Assembly (NCBI RefSeq): GCF_009391885.1
Contig: NZ_VZII01000007.1
Span: 186,001-250,000, forward strand
Direction of reading: 5' to 3'
From: Pseudomonas sp. MN1F
Lineage (GTDB): Bacteria > Pseudomonadota > Gammaproteobacteria > Pseudomonadales > Pseudomonadaceae
DNA length: 64,000 nt
In this document: positions 36,332 to 44,792 of the stretch, piece after piece
Position numbering within the stretch: the stretch's first letter is position 1
Layout of the letters: the number at the start of each line of letters is the position of its first letter
The notes under the pieces: generated by a model
Databases searched by the model: none
What the model was told of the DNA's origin: nothing
Seen by the model: the letters and a program-made list of their open reading frames with translations, nothing else
Translations under genes and position numbers: made by a program

Positions 36332-36478
36332 CGGACGCTCCTTCAAGGGGGCTGTTTGGGGGTGTCATGCAAGCATCACCAAAGATTCACAGGGGTGACA
36401 CCGCGTCTACCTAGGCTGACTTTGCACAACAAAGCCGACCGGCCGCAACCCTTCATGGCTGGCTTAGGGAGACTCGTA

Positions 36479-37234
36479 ATGACTCGGATCGCTCACTCTG
36501 GCGACAACAGCACTGAACGCCGTCTGCAAGCCGAACGCCTGGTCGGCGCCACGGCCCTGCAGGAAGCCCAGGCCCTGCGCTACAAGGTGTTCAGCGCGGA
36601 GTTCAAGGCCAAGCTCAAAGGCGCCGAACTGGGCCTGGACATGGATGACTACGACGTACATTGCCGCCACATCGGCGTGCGCGACCTGAGCACCGGCGAG
36701 CTGGTGGCCACCACCCGCCTGCTCGACCACCAGGCTGCCAGCAGCCTGGGGCGCTTCTACAGCGAAGAGGAATTCAGCCTGCACGGCCTGCTGCAACTGC
36801 AGGGCCCGATCCTCGAACTGGGCCGCACCTGCGTCGCCACCGACTACCGCAACGGCGGCACCATCGCCGTGCTTTGGGGCGAACTGGCGGAAGTGCTCAA
36901 CGAGGGCCGCTACAGCTACCTGATGGGCTGTGCCAGCATCCCCATGCAGGACGGCGGCGTGCAGGCCCACGCGGTCATGCAGCGCCTGCGCGAGCGCTAC
37001 CTGTGCACCGAGCACCTGCGTGCCGAGCCGAAGAACCCGCTGCCCAGCCTGGCACTGCCGAACAACGTCATCGCCGAAATGCCGCCGCTACTCAAGGCCT
37101 ACATGCGCCTGGGGGCGAAGATCTGCGGCGAGCCGTGCTGGGACGAGGATTTCCAGGTAGCCGACGTGTTCATCCTGCTCAAGCGTGACGACCTCTGCCC
37201 GCGCTACGCTCGCCACTTCAAGGCAGCAGTCTGA
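36479..37234 (+). CDS. olsB: L-ornithine N-alpha-acyltransferase
   Basis: Transfers a 3-hydroxyacyl group from ACP to ornithine to make lyso-ornithine lipid. It is 251 residues of the GNAT-like hemolysin/OlsB family: [55 protein letters not shown] and [18 protein letters not shown] lies eight bases before the ATG at 36479. The next gene, olsA, overlaps by TGATG. Ornithine lipids replace phospholipids under phosphate limitation; no Pho box is evident in 36332-36478. Confidence 0.92.
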   Translation: MTRIAHSGDNSTERRLQAERLVGATALQEAQALRYKVFSAEFKAKLKGAELGLDMDDYDVHCRHIGVRDLSTGELVATTRLLDHQAASSLGRFYSEEEFSLHGLLQLQGPILELGRTCVATDYRNGGTIAVLWGELAEVLNEGRYSYLMGCASIPMQDGGVQAHAVMQRLRERYLCTEHLRAEPKNPLPSLALPNNVIAEMPPLLKAYMRLGAKICGEPCWDEDFQVADVFILLKRDDLCPRYARHFKAAV

Positions 37235-38022
37235 TGCCTGGCATGCGGGTATTTGCCCGCCTTTCGCGGCTGTTGCTGGTGCTGGCGCTCGGCATGCTCA
37301 TGGCCGGCGTCGTCACCGTGGGCGAACGCCTGGGGATCAAGGCGTCCATCGAACTTCGCCAGCGCTGGTCCTGCTGGTTCATGAAACGCCTGGTCGCCGC
37401 ACTGCCCTTCGAGGTGCAGGTAATCGGCGAGCTGCCACAACGGCCGATGTTGTGGGTCAGCAATCACGTTTCCTGGACCGACATTCCCCTGCTCGGCATG
37501 CTGCTGCCGCTGTCGTTCCTGTCCAAGGCCGAAGTGCGTCACTGGCCGGTGGCCGGCTGGCTGGCGGAAAAGGCCGGCACGCTGTTCATTCGCCGCGGTG
37601 GTGGGGACGGCCAGCGCCTGCGCGAGCAGATCAGCGACCAGCTGGGCCAGGCGCGGCCGCTGCTGATCTTCCCCGAAGGCACCACCACCGACGGGCGCCA
37701 GCTGCGTACCTTCCACGGCCGCCTGCTGGCCGGTGCCATCGACCAAGGTGTGGCCGTGCAGCCCGTGGCCATTCAGTACCGGCGTAACGGCGAGGCGGAC
37801 CCCATTGCGCCATTCATTGGCGATGATGATCTGGTTTCGCACTTGATGCGCTTGTTTGCCGAGCCTCGGGGTGAGGTGTGCATTCACCTGTTGCAGCCGC
37901 TCAGCAGTACCGGGCAGGAACGGGCGGCGCTGGCGTTTCAGGCACAGCAGGCGATTCACATGGCGTTGTTCGGGGTTGAGGACGTGGCGGTGGTTCCACG
38001 GCGTCAAGCGCGTGCTGCTTGA
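37234..38022 (+). CDS. olsA: Lyso-ornithine lipid O-acyltransferase (PlsC family)
   Basis: Acylates lyso-ornithine lipid to ornithine lipid; some OlsA proteins also act as 1-acylglycerol-3-phosphate acyltransferases. It is 262 residues with an N-terminal membrane segment (LLLVLALGMLMAGVV) and the PlsC motifs NHVSWTDIP (H-x4-D) and FPEGTTTDG. It starts inside the olsB stop codon (TGATG), a translational coupling. A perfect REP follows. Confidence 0.9.
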   Translation: MPGMRVFARLSRLLLVLALGMLMAGVVTVGERLGIKASIELRQRWSCWFMKRLVAALPFEVQVIGELPQRPMLWVSNHVSWTDIPLLGMLLPLSFLSKAEVRHWPVAGWLAEKAGTLFIRRGGGDGQRLREQISDQLGQARPLLIFPEGTTTDGRQLRTFHGRLLAGAIDQGVAVQPVAIQYRRNGEADPIAPFIGDDDLVSHLMRLFAEPRGEVCIHLLQPLSSTGQERAALAFQAQQAIHMALFGVEDVAVVPRRQARAA

Positions 38023-38039
38023 TTCATGCATTACCTGAA

Positions 38040-38075
38040 CCGGCCTCTTCGCGGGTAAACCCGCGAAGAGGCCGG
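38040..38075. repeat. Perfect REP palindrome
   Basis: Identical to the copy at 31549: CCGGCCTCTTCGCGGG, TAAA, CCCGCGAAGAGGCCGG. It lies between the convergent olsA and acpH genes. Confidence 0.92.
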
Positions 38076-38092
38076 TGAAGGCAATAAGAGAT

Positions 38093-38677
38093 TCAGCTGT
38101 CAGCTAGCCTTCCTGCCGCCGCAAACGCCTGCAACTGTGGATAAAACTCACGAAAATCCGCAAGCAACGGCTCATACAACCGCTCCAGCTCATCCATCAC
38201 CCCAGCCATCCCTTCCGGCCGCGACAAACGCCGGGCAATCCCGCCGAAGACCTGCTCCAGCGTGGCAAAATCGCCATACGCCCCCAGCCAGTCGTCCGCC
38301 GCCATGAACGGCGCAATCCGCGCCAGCCGCCCCGGCAGCTCGGGCTCGGCCAGCAGTACCTGGTAAAAGTCCGTGGTGAACTGCCCCAGTGGCTGCTCGG
38401 CGTAATCCCCCCAGTGCCGCGCCAGGCAATGGTCGAAAAACACATCCAGGACAATCCCGGCAAAGCGCCGCCGCTCCCGCGGGAAACGTGCCAGGGCAGC
38501 CAGCACCAACGGGTGCTGGTCGGTGTAGCTGTCGATATGCCGATGCAGCCGGATCGCCGCCTCCAACGCAGGCGCAAAGCGCCCCTCCAGCGAGCCTTTG
38601 ACGAAGTCGCCATACAGGCTGCCGAGCAGTTGTTGCGGCGCCGGGCCGCCCAGGTGCAGGTGTGCGAGGTAGTTCAT
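38093..38677 (-). CDS. acpH: Acyl carrier protein phosphodiesterase
   Basis: Removes phosphopantetheine from holo-ACP. It is 194 residues, the normal length, of the DUF479/HD-like family: MNYLAHLHLGG at the start, LYGDFVKGSL, IRLHRHIDSYTDQHPLV and VLDVFFDHCLARHW carry the histidines and aspartates expected for a metal phosphodiesterase. Confidence 0.9.
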   Translation of the reverse strand: MNYLAHLHLGGPAPQQLLGSLYGDFVKGSLEGRFAPALEAAIRLHRHIDSYTDQHPLVLAALARFPRERRRFAGIVLDVFFDHCLARHWGDYAEQPLGQFTTDFYQVLLAEPELPGRLARIAPFMAADDWLGAYGDFATLEQVFGGIARRLSRPEGMAGVMDELERLYEPLLADFREFYPQLQAFAAAGRLADS

Positions 38678-38713
38678 GGACGCAGTCTAGCACCCCCATC
38701 GCCCATATCGTTA

Positions 38714-38814
38714 TAACGCGATATAGCGATTCGTGCTCACCTCAGAACTTCTTCATATTTGTATATCGACAAATACCGATGTACGTTTCGTTCTATCGCG
38801 ATATACCGCTACAG
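38714..38814 (+). promoter_or_regulatory. Repeated CGATATA operators upstream of arsR-xenB
   Basis: This AT-rich stretch repeats a YATCG/CGATA word: CGCGATATAGCG (38717-38728), TATATCGAC (38762-38770), and TATCGCGATA (38794-38803, a perfect 10-bp palindrome) continuing as TATACCGCTA. Nothing like it occurs elsewhere in the window. It probably holds the operators of the ArsR protein encoded just downstream, and possibly of acpH on the other side. Confidence 0.55.
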
Positions 38815-38829
38815 CACGAGCCTCAACCC

Positions 38830-39132
38830 ATGCCACTCGATCTCGACGAAATCATAAAAGCGCTGGCCCACCCGGTCAGGCGAGAAATCCTCAGCTGGCT
38901 GAAAGACCCGGCAACGCAGTTCCCAGACCAGTACCACAGCACCGAGAACGGTGTCTGTGCCGGGCAGATCGACCAGCGCTGCGGGCTGTCGCAATCGACC
39001 GTCTCTGCCCACCTGGCCACCTTGCAGCGGGCCGGTCTCATCAGCAGCCAGAAGGTCGGCCAGTGGCACTTCTTCAAACGCAACGAAGCCACCATCGAGG
39101 CGTTCCTCGAACAACTGCGCCAAGCACTTTGA
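38830..39132 (+). CDS. ArsR-family transcriptional regulator
   Basis: A 100-residue winged-helix repressor: LDEIIKALAHPVRREILSWL (helices 1-2), CAGQIDQRCGLSQSTVSAHLA (recognition helices) and a wing GLISSQKVGQWHFFKRNE. It has two cysteines (in VCAGQ and RCG) but no classic ELCVCDL metal site, so it may sense an electrophile or redox change rather than arsenic. It lies 17 bases before xenB and is likely its repressor. The ATG at 38830 is preferred over one at 38779 that would read through the operators. Confidence 0.85.
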   Translation: MPLDLDEIIKALAHPVRREILSWLKDPATQFPDQYHSTENGVCAGQIDQRCGLSQSTVSAHLATLQRAGLISSQKVGQWHFFKRNEATIEAFLEQLRQAL

Positions 39133-39149
39133 CAAGGCAGGTAACCCCT

Positions 39150-40199
39150 ATGACCACGCTTTTCGATCCGATCCAACTGGGCGACGTGCAACTGCCCAAC
39201 CGCATCATCATGGCCCCGCTGACCCGCTGCCGCGCCGATGAAGGCCGCGTGCCCAATGCGCTGATGGCCGAATACTACGTGCAGCGCGCCAGTGCCGGCC
39301 TGATTCTCAGCGAAGCGACATCGGTCAGCGCGATGGGCGTCGGCTACCCCGACACCCCCGGCATCTGGAACGACCAACAGGTGCGTGGCTGGCACAACGT
39401 CACCCAGGCCGTGCACGGCGCTGGCGGGCGCATCTTCCTGCAGCTGTGGCACGTTGGCCGTATCTCTCACCCCAGCTACCTCGATGGCGAACTGCCGGTG
39501 GCGCCCAGCGCGATCCAGGCCAAAGGCCACGTCAGCCTGGTGCGGCCGCTGAGCGACTACCCGACCCCGCGCGCCCTGGAAACCGAAGAGATTGCCGACA
39601 TCGTCGAGGCCTACCGCAGCGGTGCCGAAAACGCCAAGGCCGCCGGCTTCGACGGCGTGGAGATCCACGGCGCCAACGGCTACCTGCTCGACCAGTTCCT
39701 GCAGAGCAGCACCAACCAGCGCACCGATCGCTACGGCGGCTCGCTGGAAAACCGCGCAAGGCTGCTGCTGGAAGTGACCGATGCGGCCATCGATGTGTGG
39801 GGGGCAGGCCGCGTCGGCGTGCACCTGGCACCCCGTGCCGATGCCCACGACATGGGCGATGCCGACCGCGCCGAGACCTTCACCTACGTGGCGCGTGAGC
39901 TGGGTAAACGCGGCATTGCCTTTATCTGCTCGCGGGAGAAGGAAGCCGACGACAGCATCGGCCCGCTGATCAAGGCGGCATTCGGTGGCCCGTATATCGT
40001 CAACGAACGCTTCGACAAGGCCAGCGCCAATGCTGCACTGGCAGCGGGCAAGGCCGATGCGGTGGCGTTTGGTGTGCCGTTCATCGCCAACCCGGACCTG
40101 CCGGCGCGGCTGGCGGCGGATGCACCGCTGAACGAGGCGCATCCGGAAACCTTTTACGGCAAAGGGCCGGTGGGCTACATCGACTATCCGCGCCTGTAA
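39150..40199 (+). CDS. xenB: Xenobiotic reductase, Old Yellow Enzyme family
   Basis: An FMN-dependent NAD(P)H ene-reductase that reduces nitrate esters, nitroaromatics and enones. It is 349 residues, as is XenB of P. fluorescens/P. putida, and the sequence matches that subgroup closely by eye: MTTLFDPIQLGDVQLPNRII, APLTRCRADEGRVPN, GVEIHGANGYLLDQFL (flavin/substrate His-Asn pair) and RTDRYGGSLENRARLLLE. Cotranscribed with arsR 17 bases upstream. Confidence 0.95.
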   Translation: MTTLFDPIQLGDVQLPNRIIMAPLTRCRADEGRVPNALMAEYYVQRASAGLILSEATSVSAMGVGYPDTPGIWNDQQVRGWHNVTQAVHGAGGRIFLQLWHVGRISHPSYLDGELPVAPSAIQAKGHVSLVRPLSDYPTPRALETEEIADIVEAYRSGAENAKAAGFDGVEIHGANGYLLDQFLQSSTNQRTDRYGGSLENRARLLLEVTDAAIDVWGAGRVGVHLAPRADAHDMGDADRAETFTYVARELGKRGIAFICSREKEADDSIGPLIKAAFGGPYIVNERFDKASANAALAAGKADAVAFGVPFIANPDLPARLAADAPLNEAHPETFYGKGPVGYIDYPRL

Positions 40200-40207
40200 T
40201 TGAGATC

Positions 40208-40237
40208 GCCGGGGCCGCTTTGCTGCCCCGGCCTTTT
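40208..40237. terminator. Terminator after xenB
   Basis: GCCGGGGC (40208-40215) and GCCCCGGC (40225-40232) with loop CGCTTTGCT, then CTTTT. It abuts the convergent coiled-coil gene. Confidence 0.7.
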
Positions 40238-41058
40238 CAAGGCCGGGAATTGATCTGCTGCTGCAGGTTCTGAATCTGGCTCTGCAGGGTATTGAGGTTG
40301 CGCGTGGTCTGCCCACGGAACGCATCGAACTCCTGCACCGTCGCCCCGCTCGACGACGCCGTGCGGTTTTCCATCTGGGTCTTGAGCACCAGCACATCCT
40401 GCTCCAGGCCTTCCACCGCAGCCTTCTGGTTGCCCTGCTTCTTCAATGCGGCCACTTCATCGTTCAGGTTCTTCAGCTGGCCATCGAGCTTGCCACCATC
40501 CACCTGTCCCGACTTGAGCGCCGCCAGCTCAGCATTCACAGCCTTCAACTGGGCCTGCAGCTGGGTCTGCAACTCGGTCACCGCCTTCTGCTGCTCACGG
40601 GTATCAGCCAGCACCTGCTCCAGGCGCTTGCCCAGGTCACCCGCCTGCCCTGCCACCCCTTGCTGCTGCTTGCCCTGCTCGGCCAGGCTGGCCTGCAACT
40701 GACGGATCTGCAGCTTCAGTGCTTCACTGCCGGTGGTACTCGTGGTCTCGCTGGCCTCGACCTTGCCGCTGATTGCCTGCAAACGCCCGGCGGCTTCTTC
40801 GCTGATCCGCGCAAAGCTTTCCTGGGTGGCCACCAGTTGCTGCTCCATCAGCGAGATCTGCTGGAAGCTCCACCAGCCCAGGCCTGCCAAGGCGATGAAC
40901 GATGCCCCCAGCAATGCCCACAGCGGCCCGTTGCTGGCCGGTTTGGCGGCCTTCTGGCGGCTGCGCGAGACGTGCGCGGGGAGCAACTCGTCGTCATCGG
41001 GGGTACCCGCACGCAAGGTGGGCACATCATTGAAATCGTCGTTGGCATCGTTACGCAT
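40237..41058 (-). CDS. Single-pass membrane coiled-coil protein
   Basis: A 273-residue protein with an acidic cytoplasmic N-terminus, one membrane helix (about residues 45-64, LWALLGASFIALAGLGWWSF) and a long coiled coil rich in Gln, Ala and Leu. No enzyme motif. The layout, a cytoplasmic tail plus periplasmic coiled coil, resembles envelope-organising or division-associated proteins, but no family function is known. The ATG at 41058 is the first ATG; a TTG nine codons upstream has no ribosome-binding site. Confidence 0.72.
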   Translation of the reverse strand: MRNDANDDFNDVPTLRAGTPDDDELLPAHVSRSRQKAAKPASNGPLWALLGASFIALAGLGWWSFQQISLMEQQLVATQESFARISEEAAGRLQAISGKVEASETTSTTGSEALKLQIRQLQASLAEQGKQQQGVAGQAGDLGKRLEQVLADTREQQKAVTELQTQLQAQLKAVNAELAALKSGQVDGGKLDGQLKNLNDEVAALKKQGNQKAAVEGLEQDVLVLKTQMENRTASSSGATVQEFDAFRGQTTRNLNTLQSQIQNLQQQINSRP

Positions 41059-41145
41059 AGGTGGCTTCAACCGCGGTGGTAGCAAAGAGACATGAGTATA
41101 AACCGCTCGTGCGGCGCACTGATGACCATCATCTGCGCACCGGGT

Positions 41146-42141
41146 TCACTGCCCCAGCGGTTGATGCTTCCACCAGGCACAGAATTCATCCAGCGCGGTC
41201 CACAGGCTGACCTTGGGCTGGTAATCCAGGTATTGGCGGGCACGGCTGATGTCCAGGGTGAAATCACGGCTCATGACCTGCATGCCCAAACGCGACAAGG
41301 TCGGCTGCGGGCGCCCGGGCCAGAGCATGCAGGCTGCTTCGTTCAGGGCTGCGAGGCTGTAGGCCAGGCCGTAAGAGCGGTAGCGGGTAACCTGCGGCAG
41401 CTGCATCTGGCGCATCACGTAGTTGACCACGTCCCACAGCGGCAGCGGCTGGCCGTTGCTGATGTTGTAGGCCTGGCCCAGGGCACGGTCTTCGGCGAAC
41501 AGCGCGCTGAGCAGTGCCTCGTTGAGGTTGTGCACGCTGGTGAAGTCGACCTTGTTCAGGCCGTTGCCGATGATCGCCACACGGCCTTTGCGCTGCATCT
41601 GCATCAAGCGCGGGAAGATGCTCGCATCACCGGCCCCGGTGACGAAGCGTGGGCGCAGCGCCAGCACTTCCAGGCCGAACTCCTGGGCACCGAAGACTTT
41701 CTGCTCGGCAATGTGCTTGGTGTGCCCATAGTGGTCGTGAAAACGGCGCGGCACCTGGTCTTCACGGATACCCAGGCGCGAACGCCCGTTGAAATAGATC
41801 GACGGCGACGACAGGTGTACCAGGCGCCGTACATGCTCTTTGAGGCAGCCCTCGACGACGTTTTCCGTGACCACCACGTTGCCTTGGTAGAAGTCCTGGT
41901 AGCGCCCCCAGGTGCCCACCGCGCCCGCGCAATGCACCACGGCCTCGACCCCCTGGCAAAGGCGACGGGCCAGCTCAGGGTCACCCAGGTCGCCGGGGAT
42001 GAACTGTGCGCCACGTTTGACCAGGTGCTCCACGCCTTCGGCACGCCGGCCGCTGACCCGCACAGCCAGGCCTTGCTCCAGGGCAAAGCGCGCAAAGCGC
42101 CCGCCAATGAAGCCGCTCGCGCCGGTGACCAGAATTTGCAT
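41146..42141 (-). CDS. NAD-dependent epimerase/3-beta-hydroxysteroid-dehydrogenase-like SDR
   Basis: A 331-residue extended SDR. The NAD motif is VTGASGFIGG at residues 5-14; the catalytic Tyr-Lys pair lies in HDHYGHTKHIAEQ (YxxxK) with an upstream SSPSIYF. It resembles the 3-beta-HSD/OleD group that reduces beta-keto or steroid-like substrates, but the substrate is unknown. GGAG lies before the ATG. Same strand as argP but with 45 bases between; cotranscription is possible. Confidence 0.85.
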   Translation of the reverse strand: MQILVTGASGFIGGRFARFALEQGLAVRVSGRRAEGVEHLVKRGAQFIPGDLGDPELARRLCQGVEAVVHCAGAVGTWGRYQDFYQGNVVVTENVVEGCLKEHVRRLVHLSSPSIYFNGRSRLGIREDQVPRRFHDHYGHTKHIAEQKVFGAQEFGLEVLALRPRFVTGAGDASIFPRLMQMQRKGRVAIIGNGLNKVDFTSVHNLNEALLSALFAEDRALGQAYNISNGQPLPLWDVVNYVMRQMQLPQVTRYRSYGLAYSLAALNEAACMLWPGRPQPTLSRLGMQVMSRDFTLDISRARQYLDYQPKVSLWTALDEFCAWWKHQPLGQ

Positions 42142-42186
42142 GTATGACTCCGCCTTGATTTCAGATGCAACAGACGCCAGCCGCCG

Positions 42187-43077
42187 CTACAAGGGCACCA
42201 GCCAATGCTGTGCCGTGTGCCGCAGGTGTTCGGTCAGTTGCGCGAGCAGGTGCCCGCCGTTGCGCCAATGATGCCAGTACAAAGGCACATCGATGGGGGT
42301 ATCGCTGCAGATTTCCACCAACTGGCCATTGGCCAACTGCTCACGGGCCTGCAACTCGGGCACCAGGCCCCAGCCCAGGCCAGCCTCGGTCATGCGCAGG
42401 AAGCCTTCGGACGATGGGCACAAGTGGTGCAGGAAGCCATCTTGAATCCCCAGCGAGGCCAGGTAACGGTGCTGCAGGAAATCGTCCGGCCCATAGACGA
42501 TGGCCGGCGTGCGGGCCAGCCGCTGCGCCGCGAAACCCTGCGGGAAATACCGCGCCATGAAGCCTGGGCTGGCCAGCGCCCGATAGCGCATGGCCCCCAG
42601 CGGCAGGCTTCGTGCGCCAGCCACTGGCCGCTCGCTGCCACACAGGCAGGCCGCCACTTCACCGGCACGCATGCGCTTGAGGCCGACCTCCTGGTCTTCC
42701 ACCACCAGGTCGGTGAGCAACTGATGCTCGGCGCAGAATGCCCCCACCGCACCGGCCCACCAGGTCGCCAGGCTGTCGGCGTTGAGGGCGATGCGCAGAC
42801 GCTCGGGCATACCCTCCTCGTCCAGCGCCGGCACCTGGCGTTGCAAGTCGCGCTCAAGCAGCCGTACCTGCTGCACATGGTTGAGCAATTGCCGGCCGAC
42901 TTCGGTCGGGCTCGGCGGTGCGGCACGCACCAGCACCGGCTGGCCGACCCGCGCTTCGAGCAGCTTGATGCGCTGCGAAATGGCCGACTGTGACAGCCCA
43001 AGCACCTGCGCGGCACGTTCGAAACCGCCTTGCTCGATCACTGCCGCGAGGGCAGCCAGCAGCTTGTAGTCGAACAT
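42187..43077 (-). CDS. argP: LysR-family regulator of arginine export (ArgP/IciA)
   Basis: A 296-residue LysR regulator. The N-terminus MFDYKLLAALAAVIEQGGFE, then RAAQVLGLSQSAISQRIKLL, is typical of ArgP. It activates argO in response to arginine and lysine. AGGA lies seven bases before the ATG at 43077. It is divergent from argO with 90 bases between, the classic ArgP arrangement. Confidence 0.92.
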   Translation of the reverse strand: MFDYKLLAALAAVIEQGGFERAAQVLGLSQSAISQRIKLLEARVGQPVLVRAAPPSPTEVGRQLLNHVQQVRLLERDLQRQVPALDEEGMPERLRIALNADSLATWWAGAVGAFCAEHQLLTDLVVEDQEVGLKRMRAGEVAACLCGSERPVAGARSLPLGAMRYRALASPGFMARYFPQGFAAQRLARTPAIVYGPDDFLQHRYLASLGIQDGFLHHLCPSSEGFLRMTEAGLGWGLVPELQAREQLANGQLVEICSDTPIDVPLYWHHWRNGGHLLAQLTEHLRHTAQHWLVPL

Positions 43078-43167
43078 CAATTTTCCTAATGACGGATCAG
43101 CGTTATTTGTTTTTCTTATACAGCGTCACTCGCCACACTATCCAGCATCTTCTTTGGAGTAACTGCC

Positions 43168-43767
43168 ATGTGGCAAAGCTATCTCAACGGCATGCTGGTG
43201 GCCTTCGGCCTGATCATGGCCATCGGTGCACAAAACGCCTTCGTCCTCGCCCAGAGCCTGCGCCGCGAGCACCATTTGCCGGTGGCTGCGCTGTGCATCG
43301 TCTGTGATGCGATCCTGGTGGCAGCCGGGGTGTTCGGCCTGGCCACGGTGCTGGCGCATAACCCGACGTTGCTGGCGATCGCCCGCTGGGGCGGTGCGGT
43401 GTTTCTCATCTGGTACGGCGCCAAGGCATTGCGCAGCGCCTGTTCCAAGCAGAGCCTGCAACACCAGGAAGGCCAGGGCATGCGCTCGCGCCGGGCGGTA
43501 CTGCTGAGTGCATTGGCGGTCACCCTGCTCAACCCCCACGTGTACCTCGACACCGTGCTGTTGATCGGTTCGCTCGGTGCCCAGCAGACCGTGCCTGGCG
43601 CTTATGTGGCGGGCGCCGCCAGCGCCTCGCTGGTGTGGTTCTCGACCCTGGCGATCGGCGCCGCCTGGCTCGCGCCATGGCTGGCGCGCCCAGCCACCTG
43701 GCGGATGCTCGACCTGATGGTGGCGGTGATGATGTTCGCCGTGGCCGCGCAGCTGATCTTCAACTGA
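43168..43767 (+). CDS. argO: Arginine/lysine exporter, LysE/ArgO family
   Basis: A 199-residue, six-helix amino acid exporter. The LysE signature is present: FGLIMAIGAQNAFVLAQSLR near residue 13 and LLNPHVYLDTVLLIGSLG near residue 120. GGAG lies ten bases before the ATG. Transcribed away from argP; the shared 90-base region carries a -10-like TTATAC and is the likely ArgP target. Confidence 0.93.
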   Translation: MWQSYLNGMLVAFGLIMAIGAQNAFVLAQSLRREHHLPVAALCIVCDAILVAAGVFGLATVLAHNPTLLAIARWGGAVFLIWYGAKALRSACSKQSLQHQEGQGMRSRRAVLLSALAVTLLNPHVYLDTVLLIGSLGAQQTVPGAYVAGAASASLVWFSTLAIGAAWLAPWLARPATWRMLDLMVAVMMFAVAAQLIFN

Positions 43768-43846
43768 GGGCCGCCGGTCGGCAGCCACCAACCGCTCTGG
43801 AACCTCTATTCCCTATCTTTGTTGCGTGGTTATGCGCCGGGCCCGG

Positions 43847-43855
43847 TGCTATGAT
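43847..43855 (+). promoter_or_regulatory. Extended -10 promoter of sodB
   Basis: TGCTATGAT (TGn plus TATGAT) lies about 104 bases before the sodB ATG, just after the palindrome GCGCCGGGCCCGGTGC. No good -35 is at the right distance. Confidence 0.5.
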
Positions 43856-43958
43856 CCAGCCCTTGCGTCGCAAAGAGTACAAACTCGCCGACGTACATCG
43901 GGCCGCCCGTGATCGGCCTTGCGCAAACCGCACACAGACCTGAATCAGGAGATCCACC

Positions 43959-44555
43959 ATGGCTTTTGAATTGCCGCCGCTGCCATACGCCCACGATGCC
44001 CTGCAGCCGCACATCTCCAAGGAAACCCTGGAGTATCACCACGACAAGCACCACAACACCTATGTCGTGAACCTGAACAACCTGGTCCCAGGCACCGAAT
44101 TCGAAGGCAAGACCCTGGAAGAGATCGTCAAGACCTCTTCGGGCGGTATCTTCAACAACGCCGCTCAAGTCTGGAACCACACCTTCTACTGGAACTGCCT
44201 GGCACCTAACGCCGGTGGCCAGCCGACTGGCGCCCTGGCTGACGCCATCAACGCCGCTTTCGGTTCCTTCGACAAGTTCAAGGAAGAGTTCTCCAAGACT
44301 TCGATCGGCACCTTCGGTTCCGGCTGGGGCTGGCTGGTGAAGAAAGCTGACGGTTCCCTGGCCCTGGCCAGCACCATCGGCGCCGGCTGCCCGCTGACCA
44401 GCGGCGACACCCCGCTGCTGACCTGCGACGTCTGGGAACACGCCTACTACATCGACTACCGCAACCTGCGTCCGAAGTACGTCGAGGCGTTCTGGAACCT
44501 GGTCAACTGGAAATTCGTTGCCGAGCAGTTCGAAGGCAAAACCTTCAAGGCCTGA
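43959..44555 (+). CDS. sodB: Iron superoxide dismutase
   Basis: Dismutates superoxide in the cytoplasm. It is 198 residues with all four metal ligands at canonical positions: His27, His74, Asp157 and His161 ([25 protein letters not shown]). Gln69 in AAQVWNH marks the iron rather than manganese form. AGGAG precedes the ATG. Codon use is strongly biased, as for an abundant protein. A clear terminator follows. Confidence 0.98.
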   Translation: MAFELPPLPYAHDALQPHISKETLEYHHDKHHNTYVVNLNNLVPGTEFEGKTLEEIVKTSSGGIFNNAAQVWNHTFYWNCLAPNAGGQPTGALADAINAAFGSFDKFKEEFSKTSIGTFGSGWGWLVKKADGSLALASTIGAGCPLTSGDTPLLTCDVWEHAYYIDYRNLRPKYVEAFWNLVNWKFVAEQFEGKTFKA

Positions 44556-44573
44556 TTCATTCAGCCCTGAACG

Positions 44574-44601
44574 AAAAGCCCGGCCCAGTGCCGGGCTTTT
44601 T
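44574..44601 (+). terminator. Terminator of sodB
   Basis: AAAAGCCCGGC (44574-44584) pairs with GCCGGGCTTTT (44590-44600) around CCAGT, followed by TC. Confidence 0.92.
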
Positions 44602-44709
44602 CATGCCTGACAGTTTTCCCGCAGGGTCTTGCTCAGCGCGTATAGCACGCTAACATCAACCGTCTGGAAGTTTGATACCACGCACTCAAGTTGCAGGGTC
44701 GGGCAACCG

Positions 44710-44758
44710 ATACACTACCCAAGGTCGGCCGATAGTGTATTGCCAACGTTAATGGCAA
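44710..44758. promoter_or_regulatory. Two inverted repeats upstream of bifA
   Basis: ATACACTA (44710-44717) with TAGTGTAT (44733-44740), and TTGCCA (44740-44745) with TGGCAA (44753-44758). The first repeat has a 15-base loop, more like an operator or protein-binding dyad than a terminator. They lie within 85 bases of the bifA start. Confidence 0.45.
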
Positions 44759-44792
44759 AATGATGTCATGCGCATGGATTAAGGAAACCCCA

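Noticed and set aside
36332..36478. Pho box before olsBA and one before pitA
   Set aside because: Neither region holds two CTGTCAT-like words at the right spacing.
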